A stretch of DNA of 64,000 nucleotides from Pararge aegeria (taxonomy: Eukaryota > Arthropoda > Insecta > Lepidoptera > Nymphalidae): NCBI RefSeq assembly GCF_905163445.1, contig NC_053189.1, forward strand, positions 12,542,001 to 12,606,000, given 5' to 3'. Both the position numbers and the translations under genes were made by a program. Positions 21,185 through 31,537 of this stretch are shown in pieces (position 1 is the first letter of the stretch; each line of letters starts with the position of its first letter). The notes beneath the pieces are model-generated. The model saw only the letters and a program-made list of their open reading frames with translations, did no database searches and was not told where the DNA came from.

Positions 21185-21310
21185 ATCGGACGTTTCGCTG
21201 GCGGGCGCGGGGGTGAGGGAGGTGCCACCCTCAACAAAATTATGTACGACGAACTGGGACTAATATATCAAGGGGAGGACGTGCCAGACCAAGGAGACTG
21301 GGTATTATAG
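21185..21310 (+). CDS. Candidate small terminal exon, unknown product
   Basis: Directly after TATTGTGCAG, an acceptor-like end, the sequence becomes strongly GC-rich and stays open for 41 codons to TAG at 21308-21310. The peptide begins IGRFAGGRGGEGGATLNK, a Gly/Arg-rich lead. It continues with an acidic, well-mixed segment, KIMYDELGLIYQGEDVP then DQGDWVL. The third-position bases are mixed rather than AT-driven, unlike nearby chance frames. ATTAAA, a variant polyadenylation signal, follows about 40 bases after the stop. No family is recognised, and the polypyrimidine tract before the acceptor is weak. It could be a last exon of an otherwise unseen gene, or a conserved GC-rich non-coding block. 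Confidence 0.35.
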   Translation: MGRFAGGRGGEGGATLNKIMYDELGLIYQGEDVPDQGDWVL

Positions 21311-22189
21311 GGAGGGCCGGTGGAATACTTAAGAACCCTGTGACACCCTATTAAAACACACGACCTGCATTTTTAGGTAGACGATTTAATTTGCTACTGA
21401 AATAATTGTACTGGTGAGGAATTCGGATTGAGATTCTCTGCGCTAATGTGTTTTATCTTAAGATTCTAATTAAAACATATTTAAATATTTCATTCACAGG
21501 GGTAGATACGTAAATTTTGTACAAAACATTGATTATGGCGTCAACGTTTCCTATTTATCTTCACTGCACAGACTTGTTATATCAGTACTACCTGCCCATG
21601 TAATGCGAAGCTTAATATAAAATACTTATCCAAATTATAGCAAGTAAGTCGCTGGCAAGCGTGTTATTTTACTCCTCATTCAGACAAAAATATCGCTAAC
21701 CAGTCCTTAATGTCGTACAGTAAAGATTGAATCTTACAAATGAATAGAAGAATATCAAAAGTAGCCTAGCTAAATCGTCGAGTGCATAAATATTTCAACG
21801 CATATAATATGATGTGGCCGTTGCAGCTCAAACGGTTGCAAGCGACCGATATTACACGGAACGAGGCGTGAAACACACGGCGCCCCGAGAACGCATCCGG
21901 AATCATAATTCCAAAATAACTTCCATCCGTACCGTACACCCTCCCACCGCGTTCAACCCCGCACTTTTTTTGGATAAAGTGGAATTCCCGTCCTACCGTT
22001 AATTCCCAAGATACACATAATTTGGAATTGGATCATCTATCCTGCTGCTTACAAACAAAAATAAGTTAAGCGTGGTGTACCTACACCATTTGTTTAGGCG
22101 AGATTTATTTTTGTTAATAATTTTTTTGATGAAAAAAATTTAGTTCATAATAAAGCTTCTGTCGTAGTGGCTTTGTAAGTGGGAAGTTC
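21311..22189. other. Non-coding stretch
   Basis: A 62-codon frame at 21814-22002 lies in GC-moderate DNA (CGGCGCCCCGAGAACGCATC). It may be part of an unrecognised conserved block; no product is recognised. Confidence 0.4.
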
Positions 22190-22423
22190 TAGATTCGATT
22201 TCCGACTCGATCAATTTCCCAACTAATGCTCGAGTCCTTCGTCCGCGTGTATAAGGGTTTTTAACATATCCAAATCCTGTGGGAATTATTTACTTTCCTG
22301 GGATGAAAAGTCCTATGTATGTTACGTATCGTCCTTTCAAGTACCTAACTGTATGCTAAATATAAAGTTAAGGAAGGCGTACATGAATAATACACAGACA
22401 AACATTGTTTCACATTTATAATA
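22190..22423 (+). repeat. Degenerate retroelement-like repeat
   Basis: Contains CCTTCGTCCGCGTGTATAAG, CCTGTGGGAATTATTTACTT, CCTGGGATGAAAAGTCCTAT, and ends CACATTTATAATACTACTAG. The order 'ttcgtccgcg - ggataaaaagt - acatttataatact' is the theme of the repeat at 3079. The next repeat (22424) begins exactly where this one ends, a head-to-tail arrangement. Confidence 0.55.
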
Positions 22424-22564
22424 CTACTAGCTGTCCCAGCGAACTTCGTACCGCGGATATTTTTTTTTTGTTGATGAATGTTATATTTTGATACTTATTA
22501 TCCTATTTCGGTAATATCATAAAAATTTGTCCAGCTGTTCTTGAGTTATAAATGGTGTAAACTT

Positions 22565-22565
<1 letters not shown>
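22424..22565 (+). repeat. Retroelement-like repeat, 'CTGTCCCGGCGAAC' family
   Basis: ACTAGCTGTCCCAGCGAACT, ACCGCGGATATTTTTTTTT, then TGTCCAGCTGTTCTTGAGTT and AAATGGTGTAA. Opposite in orientation to the copy at 15487-15642. Confidence 0.65.

Positions 22566-22569
<4 letters not shown>

Positions 22570-22605
<36 letters not shown>
22570..22605. repeat. (TA)18 microsatellite
   Basis: 36 bases of alternating TA. It served as the target of the MITE at 22606, since TATATATA stands on both sides of that element. Confidence 0.95.
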
Positions 22606-22608
<3 letters not shown>

Positions 22609-22748
22609 GGGCGTGCACTTGATACATGCACAAAAGCTCTGCATACCCTAAATTTTTTGTATAACTCATTAATGCGAAGGATTGTTCCATTTTATGGCAT
22701 CTGCCTTCTTTATGCATACCCCGGTCAAAAACTCTGTGCACGCCACTG
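22606..22748 (-). mobile_element. hAT-like MITE subfamily I, reverse orientation
   Basis: Ends CAGGGGCGTGCACTT and TGTGCACGCCACTG. In reverse complement the interior runs TTTAGGGTATGCAGAGCTTT, TGTGCATGTATCAAGTGCAC, as in 28465-28593. 8-bp TATATATA on both sides (22598-22605, 22749-22756) fits the 8-bp target duplication, though the TA repeat makes it non-diagnostic here. Confidence 0.85.
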
Positions 22749-22756
22749 TATATATA

Positions 22757-22964
22757 TAGATTAAGGTATATATTCCAAGGTTTATCACCTAGGATAACAT
22801 TTTATTATGATATGCCAACTGAAAATATAACCTACAATAAAAGCTGTACAAATCGTGGTGCCAAGAATGTTACCTGCATTTCCGCCATACGCAGCCAACT
22901 TGAGATTCTACTAATAGGTGATTCGCTTTCAAGCAAAACATAGACAAAGTACAAAATATACCCA
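22757..22964. other. Non-coding spacer
   Basis: No feature seen. Confidence 0.4.
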
Positions 22965-23480
22965 ATCATCATTAATCATCATTATCAACCCATAACCGGC
23001 CAACTTCAAGGCACGGGCCATACGCCCTTGAGAACATTATGGGGAACTCTCGGTTATGCCGGGTTTCCTGACGATTTTTCCTTCACCGTTACAGCAAGTG
23101 ATAATATTTTTTTTTCAATAAATAAATATATGACATGTAGGTATGACAATGCAACCATCGTCATCTAACCCTAAAGTCCCTAAGCTTAGCTTGTATTATG
23201 AATATTATACATAAATACTTATAATATAGGTATAAATAAACACTCTGACACTGAAAAACATTCATGTTCATCACACAAACATTTTCCAGTAGTGGGAATG
23301 GAAACCACAGCTTTGACTCAGAAAGCAGGGTCGCTGTCCACTGCGCCAATCGGCCGTCAATTAACTGCTTCAATTGAAAATGCACATAACTCTGAAAAGT
23401 TAGAGGTGCGCGCCGGGGCTCAAACTCGGTCCCCCGAAAGGAAAGCCTTACCGACAGAGCTATCGCTGCTTCACTATGAG
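22965..23480 (-). mobile_element. SINE-A (minus) interrupted by SINE-B
   Basis: The SINE-A tail and body come first on the plus strand: ATCATCATTATCAACCCAT, GAGAACATTATGGGGAACTC, TTTCCTTCACCGTTACAGCA. They stop at about 23104. The SINE-A head resumes at about 23366 (GCACATAACTCTGAAAAGTT, GAGGTGCGCGCCGGGGCTCA, CCCCCGAAAGG). Between them lies a minus-strand SINE-B (23107-23357). Confidence 0.8.
23107..23357 (-). mobile_element. SINE-B, copy 3, inserted in SINE-A
   Basis: Minus-strand SINE-B: AAAAACATTCATGTTCATCA, CAGAAAGCAGGGTCGCTGTC, and the head complement CACTGCGCCAATCGGCCGTC at the right. The B-box segment is mutated (GGAATGGAAACCACAG). Both SINEs point the same way. Confidence 0.85.
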
Positions 23481-26218
23481 CCCATTATATAAAAAAAGAA
23501 CATGTAGGTACTATGTGATAAGTGCAAGAAACATTATCGGAATACATTTCCTCATTGTCATGTAAGAATCAGAAAATTCCGGGAGTAATTTTTATTATGT
23601 AAATCTCCATTACAAAACATATAATTTCAATTCATTAAACTTACAAAAAGGTTAACCGCTCAGCAATTAATTTTACGAGCGATCCTTACGTTTGCCAGGT
23701 CATAAAACGAGTCATAAACATGCTCGTCCATTCACAAAACACTCCACTCTATGTTTACTTACCATTTTAAATGCAAATACGATTATAGCGGGTATTCGAG
23801 TGATGTATGTACCTACTATACTTAAATAAAATATTTTTGGTCATTCTATACTAAATCATCAACATCAGGCGTTAAATATCGGCTGGTAGGGTAAATAATT
23901 TTAGACTTTTTAACTTCTAAATTCAGTAACATATTAAATCAATGTAAATGTGTAAATATAAAACATTACTAGCTTCATAGCACTTTGAAGCACAGATTTG
24001 ATAAGACAAATTTCCGAGCTATAAACTTATTACTTTTTTAATGGATGATATTTAAAAAAAATCTTGTGTATTAAAAATATATTAGAGTTTTGCGATTAAG
24101 TCTTTGCAAAGGATTTTTCAACTTATGAGGGCAATCGTGTTCCAAAATACTAACCGCAAGACTTACGATGCTGTTAAACTTACTGCGTTAAAATTTGGTT
24201 GCAAAATCCAATTTCGGAAGACGGGCCGTCTTGATATTCCGCAGATGTCGGGGAATATAAATAATAGGTATGCGCGTTTTTTATTTCACCTTTGACACTT
24301 TAATCCAATTTGTTTCGCTATATTCTGCCCTGGGGATGGGGGAAAATTTGTCTTTATAATTGCTTTTTTGAGTTTCTCATCCCCGCCGTATATTTTCTGG
24401 CTGTCCCAGAAGAGTTTAATCTTGAACTTTTCGAATATAAATATCAAGGTGCTTAGAGAGTAAGGCTTTTTTTAAATTACGGCATTTAGAAATACTTATA
24501 GGTTATAAATTTATAAATTTTCTACTTTCTGGCGTCAGACTTGACTTCGGTTTCTATATACGAGTACATACGTAAGTAACTTTCATGTTAGATAATTTAA
24601 ATGTTTCGTGTAATATCTATGCCATGTAATACTATGTCAGAGAATTTGGGCTCAGTTAAAGACCCATAAACAAGTTAAATTCAGCAAGTACATTACAATT
24701 GAATTAGAATTTAATAAAAAAGTCTATTATTTTATACTCAGGACTCTGGATTAGTCGAGGTCAGTATGGCAATTCTTTTTATAGCCAACTAAGAAAATTG
24801 GCTCATTAATCTAAAAGATAAATGCCCAAGGCGGATTAGGCCGCCCTTATCAGCCTAAAGAAAGTGTGGATACCTACATCCTTATCATTGACTTTATCCC
24901 ATATCTTTGCAAAGATCGATCATTTATATTTATTACCTTATTTTTCTGGCAACTTTCCAAATGTATTTACTGCATAATACCCATGAACCTGACTCTACAG
25001 TTTGGAATCAATACCTGCATGTAAAAAGGTAAATATATTCAGATAGCTATTTGTACATAGATGTGTTAAGGTTTATGTATTCAAAGTTATAAAAAATAAA
25101 CAGACAAGTACACCTGTAACATGATGTTTATAGATCAAAGATGGAGTTACAATTGAAAAAAGACATTTTAATAAAACATTAACTATATATGTAGGGTTTT
25201 TTTTATATGTGTAATAATTATTATTTATCGATATCTTAGTGTAGCACATTTTATAATAGTATGTCGGTATTACCATATATAGCTATAGGCATGCTTATAT
25301 AAATAGTTTTACATCACGATAAACTTAAACTAGTCAGATCCGACAAGAGAGCTTCCCGGAATCCTAGCTATGATATGTAGAATAGTTGAGACTAAAAAGG
25401 CGTGAATAAAAATATTTCAAAGATGTGAGATTATTCCAGTTCGAATTTCATATTAAATTATTCCTCCAAAAACGTAATATGCATTCGACTTCATATTTTA
25501 ACCCTAAATAAGAACATTAATTTGTCCAATTTAAATTGAGCTTTTATATATCGTCTCTCGGGACGTACTTAATGAATACAATATGTTTAATTATAAATGT
25601 ATTCTTTGTTAGCATATAAACTAAATTGAGATCTTTAAACAAATTAAAGCCTGTTTAACTCCAAACTTTATTGCTGTAGGCACTCTAAATTCTATAAAAT
25701 GTTATGTCTGTTAAATACCGAATAAGACAAAAGTTTGCATTGTTGCGGTTCCGTGAGATTTATGGATTCAGAACTCAACAAAGGCTTGAGTGAGGCACCG
25801 ACATCATTTCTTGGCACTGAAAAACTCGACGGTGAATCGGCAGAACTAAAGTTTAGTTATGATTCATATTCAGTTAACTAAGATTGTTTTTCTTTTATTT
25901 AAGTACCTACCGACGTACTTTATAAAAAAACATAACGTAATTATGATATCCGTAAGCGTTGAAAAATGTGGTCAGACATCTTTAAATGCCACATAAATCT
26001 CCATCGACATCCGCGTTTCGTAAGTGAGAAAATCGCAAGTGACAAATAAAAATACCTAGCCATTCACACCTTTACAATACAATAAGTAGTTAGATCATCG
26101 CTGCAGGACTGACATTTAAGTGTTGGTTCCAGACCAAGATCGCCCGATAATCACCTGGTATTCTATCATTTCGGTTGTTTATTCGAAATTTATTCTGTTG
26201 GGGAAATACAAATGAGTT
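23481..26218. other. Long AT-rich non-coding stretch
   Basis: Nearly 2.7 kb without a supported gene, RNA or repeat family. Frames at 24104 (+) and 25073 (-) are AT-driven. Confidence 0.45.
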
Positions 26219-26370
26219 GTGTGCTAGTGAGGTGATAAATCTTGCCGATGTCTCGACGTGTCGCACGTCGGGTTAAAAGCTCGATAACCGAGACTCGCAC
26301 ACACCTACCCGGCCTTACAATAACCTCTGCTTTGTTTTATTTGAGAGCGGTCCCGCGTCGCTCCGACCAA
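26219..26370. promoter_or_regulatory. GC-rich unique block with palindromes
   Basis: Contains CGACGTG-TCG-CACGTCG (26254-26270), a perfect 7-bp inverted repeat, and just after it CTCGATAACCGAG, a second small dyad. No open frame. Candidate regulatory block by composition only. Confidence 0.3.
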
Positions 26371-27800
26371 GATATAAGCAAAGTATTTTATGCATAAAAA
26401 TATCGATATATAATTGCTTCATTACGTCCCTGTGTTGGTGAGTAAAATATGTGGGAGTCATGTACAGGTGGTTCTAGAAATTATGGAAAATAATAATATA
26501 TTTATTACGATTTTAAATAAAGCTTATGAATATCAGTGGAGCTTCTAAATATTCATATCATAACCATCATCCTCATTAGTTTAGGTTTATATCTACAATG
26601 ATATGTTACTATGGGGCACCAGCTTTCACATAGGAGATATAAAGCTTAAACCCACCATCGACCTCCCAAGGGGTTCAAATTTAATATGTAGTTACTAGAA
26701 GCTATTAACTAGTTAGCGGTCCTCCTACGTTATTTTAGTAAGGGACAGAAAGAAAGACATGACATATTTAGTAGAGTTTTAAATTTTAGAGACTGGATCT
26801 GACCGCTTACGTAATGCTTGATTAACTTAACATTACGAAATATCAACTGAACAACTAGATATACAACCTGTAACGGAATTTGAAAATAATGTTGAATGAA
26901 GGTTGCATTATTATATTTCATAAGGTATAAAAATATTAAATCAAAAGTAGCATATAAGTCTCAGAGACATTAATTAATGTACCTCTAAAACCTCTGAATT
27001 ATTATTTCGGTTTTCATTTACAATTGGAAAATAAATATAACTGTGAATATTAATGGCTTCAGTAGGACTCGTATAGAAAATTCTGATGCTTCTGGACATA
27101 CTTCTTATCGACCGACATTGAATACTTTTGGCTTGTTAACTATAATGAGGAAGAAATATGAAACAGTTCTATATTTCATTTGCCTACTATTAATACAGTT
27201 CGGTTAACATTTGCACCAATAAAAAGCGTTTTTGTACAACTTTTTCATCGCTTTTAAAGACAAATTATGCAAAGTTTTCATAAAGTAATTGCATTGACAC
27301 CATTATGTTTACATTGACGGTTAATTGGAGTCATGTATATTAAAATTCAAAAAAGATAATAATCCTAGTAAATAATAATAAAACAATACACATCTAAATA
27401 TGATGTCAAGTCTTTAGGAACCATTCCTATTTAGACATGTACTTTTTTTATGAAATTTCAAATACGTATATCGTTATTATCAAATTACATTTTTCTCCCT
27501 TCATCGAGATTTTATTAGTGATACTATAAGTGGTGTCCTACTACCTATCCTCTTTGTGATCTTTAAATATTTGGATGGAAATGGATTTTGGTAACAAGCT
27601 GCTTGGTTCTTGGTAGGATCTGCCTTCACAACCGGTGGTAGAGTCATTATACAAAGCCAAACAAGATGAAATTTCGTCCGTCATATTATGTGACACAATG
27701 CATCTAAGTAGGCATGCATAGCCTACGAATTTGTGCTTATATATGCGTATCTATACAAAATACGAGATTAGTTTATTTGCGAACACGCTGTAGATAGAGT
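26371..27800. other. AT-rich non-coding stretch
   Basis: A weak trace at about 26590-26680 (AAAGCTTAAACCCACCATCG) recalls the repeats at 49290 and 52575. Otherwise nothing is supported. Confidence 0.4.
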
Positions 27801-28025
27801 TCGGAAAGCAGACGCTCTCTGGTGTCTGTGTCCCTATCGTTGTATCGCCGTGTCACGCCGTTTGCTTTATGGTGCCAGCTCGGGTGTAATATTTCATGAG
27901 GATCGCACGCCATGATTCATTCCGACTCACTTTTTTACTTCTCGAATGTGCCTTTAATGAAGGAACCGAGATAATAGAATTTAAATATAACGTTACCAAT
28001 TTAAACTCGTGTAATGAACTCGGTA
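27801..28025 (+). repeat. Diverged local duplication, unit 1
   Basis: Pairs with 28135-28359 at a 334-bp offset. Best-conserved words: GTCACGCCGTTTGCTTTA (27852 and 28186), GGATCGCACGCCATGATT, and GACTCACTT. Around these the copies differ at many sites. No frame is kept open in both, so the conserved core does not look coding. Confidence 0.75.
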
Positions 28026-28134
28026 CCGATGCGTTGTCTAGATGAGATTAAGTAATTAGGTTCATAAGATAATATCATAAAGTGAAGTTCACCAACCTTT
28101 AATAGTAGGTATAGGTAACCAGATCTATATGAGT

Positions 28135-28359
28135 GCTGAAAGAAAACGCTCAATGGTGTTTGCTTTCCTAACGCTGTATCGCGGCGTCACGCCGTTTGCT
28201 TTACGGTGCCAGGTCGGGAGTAAATAGTACTTCATAAGGATCGCACGCCATGATTTATTCAGACTCACTTCGTACTTTTCAAATATGCCATTATCGAAGA
28301 AAGAGATAAAATATTTAAATATAAAATTAACAATTTAACTGCGTTAATGAAATACGTAA
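28135..28359 (+). repeat. Diverged local duplication, unit 2
   Basis: Second unit of the pair described at 27801-28025. The conserved core lies in its first half and the AT-rich second half aligns loosely (ATTTAAATATAA..TTAACAATTTAA). Confidence 0.75.
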
Positions 28360-28464
28360 CAAGGTAAGATCTAGATTACATATCTAAAAAAAAACATTGC
28401 GTTACGAGAAATTTCCGTATTACCTACATATTTTCTCTCCAATGAAAGAGTAAGCCTGTGGAAA

Positions 28465-28593
28465 CAGTAGAGTGCTCTTTATTTCTAACGAGGGTATGCA
28501 TACAGCAGGAGAATTGCATAAAACGGCTTTCGAGTTATATATAAATTTTAGGGTAGGCAGAGCTTTTGTGCATGTATGAAGTGCACGCCACTG
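28465..28593 (+). mobile_element. hAT-like MITE subfamily I, third copy
   Basis: 129 bp; left end decayed to CAGTAGAGTGCTCT, right end GTGCACGCCACTG intact. Flanked by perfect 8-bp TGTGGAAA (28457-28464 and 28594-28601). The interior GGGTAGGCAGAGCTTTTGTG matches the other copies. Confidence 0.88.
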
Positions 28594-28601
28594 TGTGGAA
28601 A

Positions 28602-29741
28602 GATATTCGATAGAATTAGCACGATGGAAGCGTGTCAGGCGTTCTTTTAAGATTCATCATTAGGTTTCGTTAATTAATGGACTACTGCTAAGCACAGACC
28701 TCCTACGTCGAGATGGATATATAATTTTAACCACTACTAAATCCCACATTGGCTTAAAAGATATAGATTACGAATCCCATTAGGTAATATTTTGATTCGG
28801 ATAATAAGTAGTATTTTATGTTACGTAGTTAAAATTACACCGGGGTGTTGACTTTACGTTCTATCCAAAGGACCGTGTAAAATTTTAGACAGAAAAGTAA
28901 GAACACAGCTTTATTTTCTGTTAAGATGACCGTGCGACGGCCTGTAAAATCCTAGTTTATAAGATGCTGCAGGAAAAATTCTAGACGCGATAATTTGCGA
29001 CTTTTAATATACCTTGTAAGTCCTTTGTTGTGCGTGTGGACCTCTCATTTAATTATAGTAATTAAAAATAAAAATAGCGCATAAACTGCCTATATTTAAG
29101 TTACGAGAAAAAAACCATTTTGTAGTAAGTAAATGTGAGCTAAAATTGCGAGCGAGCCACCCGCTTGTCACTTATAATTGGCTGAACTTGTTTGGCGACT
29201 CGTTGCGATTTTTTTTTACTTTTCTCCCTACACTGACATTACTCTTCGTCTCCCGCGAGAGACGTAAATTGCGGACATAGAGGCCGTGGAAACAAGCATT
29301 GATGTGACGTATGAATACGGGAACATGTTATGTTTTATTAAAATTCAAATTTCAAATGGAATTTCCTAACACCGACGGCCGGGTTGTTTCAATTAGGTTC
29401 ACATACATACAAGTATGGATGTTGGGAATATATGCCGGTAGTAATCAGAAGAGGAACTTGGAATTATCTGTAGCTATCGAGATAAAGTTTTCAGATAAAA
29501 AAATCGCTTCCTTGCGATTAACAAAGCATGTCTATAAACCTGTTCGAAGGTAAGTCGGTAATGAGTTTTCACCGGAAATCTATGTCAAAATAGTTCGGGC
29601 AAAGTGGTAATAAACAAAATAATTCTTCCCAGAAACCGTCTTAGCAGTATCAGACTATAAAAATTTACTCTACATTGACACTTGACTCTAGCAAAAGCTA
29701 GCACTTTAAAGCTTTCTATTTTTCAAACAAAGCCCATTGTG
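28602..29741. other. Non-coding stretch
   Basis: A frame at 29311-29553 (80 residues) has mixed composition but no family and no splice support. A GC-moderate patch lies near 29140-29300. No gene called. Confidence 0.4.
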
Positions 29742-30072
29742 ATAGCCCAGTGGGTAAGACTAAGAAGCGGTATTAGCCCAGGAGGTAGGATTACGACTTC
29801 ACCTTCGGGAGGTCGAGTTCGAAGCCCATCACGCACCTCTAACTTTTCTAAATTGTGTGCGTTTTAACCAATTAAATATCACTTGCTTTAACGGCAAAGG
29901 AAAACATCGTGAGGAAACCTGCATGCCTGAGAGTTCTCCATAATTTTCGCAAAGTTGTGTTGAGCCCACCAATCCGTACTGGGCCAGCGTGGTGGACTAC
30001 GGCCTTAACCCCTTAGCATATGTGGGAGACCGGTGCCGTGTAGTGGATCGGTAATGAGTTGATCAATAAATG
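29742..30072 (+). mobile_element. SINE-A, copy with two A-box-like motifs
   Basis: A box TAGCCCAGTGG (29743-29753), a second similar motif TAGCCCAGGAG (29774-29784), and B box AGTTCGAAGCC (29816-29826). The body CATCGTGAGGAAACCTGCAT, CCTGAGAGTTCTCCATAATT, TGGGCCAGCGTGGTGGACTA is the best preserved in the window. The head appears to be partly duplicated. Confidence 0.88.
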
Positions 30073-31383
30073 GTTTACACACAACATACCATGAGAGGGA
30101 CGAAAAAAAATTTACATGAAGAAACTGTAAGGGTCCTTTAAAATCGTAAATCAATCGAATGTCAATTTTCAAACTGTAACGCCATTCGCTATATCCGTTT
30201 TGTCCCGGGTAAAAACACCTACGAAATGTTTTTCTAATTTGTATCTGCGAGAATGTCAGTAGGTAACTATACCTACCTAACGCCAGCGTTATTCATTGTC
30301 CATTACACTGGGGCCACGGTGCGAAGCTTTACATAATTCATAACCGTTTAAGCATATCGGTTCAATTGACACATGTAACACTTGTATTGCTTACGTTTTA
30401 TTTTTACACGGATTTATAGTTTCGCGTGCTTCGGGTAGGGTTGTCACGTTAACTCTTTTATTATTTTTAAACTATCTAAGTATAGATACCAATTCTTTTT
30501 TTTTTCTAACCTGCCTATAAAATATTATACTGTTATTTACCAAAAAATCTCGCATAGTTCTATGCGTAATTTACTCGGATAAAAAGAAGGTAGATCATGC
30601 CCGTTACCTCAATAGATAAATAGAGTTTTCTTGCATTGCAAATATTTTTAACAATGTGAACTCATGTATATAATAACAATAATCATATATTGCAAAATAC
30701 ACGTCAATAAGGTTTTACATATTGGTTTAGGGTACAGTGTATTGCCAGTAATTTGGCATGCAATGTTACAAAATAGTTACAACCGCCTAACTAATTGATG
30801 TCATAGTTTCTTCAAGGAATTTCCTGCTTTGGATCCTCACAATAGAATTTATCATAGAGGCAGAATTTTTTTTGGTGCCTTCATGATATACCTAATCACT
30901 GAATCTATAAACTGGCATACACACACAATGTACATTAATTCTTCTTCACTCTGGCATAGCTAAGTATAATATTATTTAGCAATAAGCTCATACAGTTATA
31001 TTTATATTTTTACAATATAAAAACCAGTTCAGATTAACAATCGTAAATATTCTTACTTACTCCTATCCGAGGTCTAAGCCAAAAAACTGCAAGCTGTAAT
31101 AAATTATCCGCGAACCTATTTATGATCTCATTAACCGGCTGAATGTCTCCTTCAGCCTTCTTTATATGTATTTTTGTTAAATATAATTTACCTTAGGTAT
31201 TTAATACAATGCTTAAAGTTGTCGACATAATAATAAATATAGAGATATACCTTGGATAACTGAAGATTTAGTTACCTGTGAATAATATTGATTGTTTATA
31301 TTACTGCCATCGCATGCGGGAATATTATGCTTTACTTCTATCTAGGTGGTAGGTAAGTACAGTTAGTAGATGCCTATATTCAA
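30073..31383. other. AT-rich non-coding stretch
   Basis: No supported feature. Confidence 0.45.
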
Positions 31384-31480
31384 AGGTAGGCACCATCATC
31401 ATCATAACAAGCATCTTAATATCCCAATGCTGGGAACAGGCCTTCTGTCTCGGACCAGAGAGGGTTTTGAGAGGTTGTTG
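31384..31480. repeat. Retroelement-tail-like fragment
   Basis: CACCATCATCATCATAACAA, then CCCAATGCTGGGAACAGGCC, TTCTGTCTCGGACCAGAGAG: (CAT)n followed by a 'tgctgggaacaggcct' block, the antisense tail layout of lepidopteran non-LTR elements. Family uncertain. Confidence 0.45.
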
Positions 31481-31483
31481 AGT

Positions 31484-31537
31484 AGTTGTTGTGTGTGTGT
31501 GTGTGTTGACGCACACACACGCACACATACACACAAC
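31484..31537. repeat. Facing (GT)n and (AC)n tracts, hairpin-forming
   Basis: TTGTTGTGTGTGTGTGTGTG is followed after GACGC by interrupted CACACACACGCACACATAC ACACAACAA. The two tracts are complementary and could pair. Alternating purine-pyrimidine runs can also adopt Z-DNA. Confidence 0.85.
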
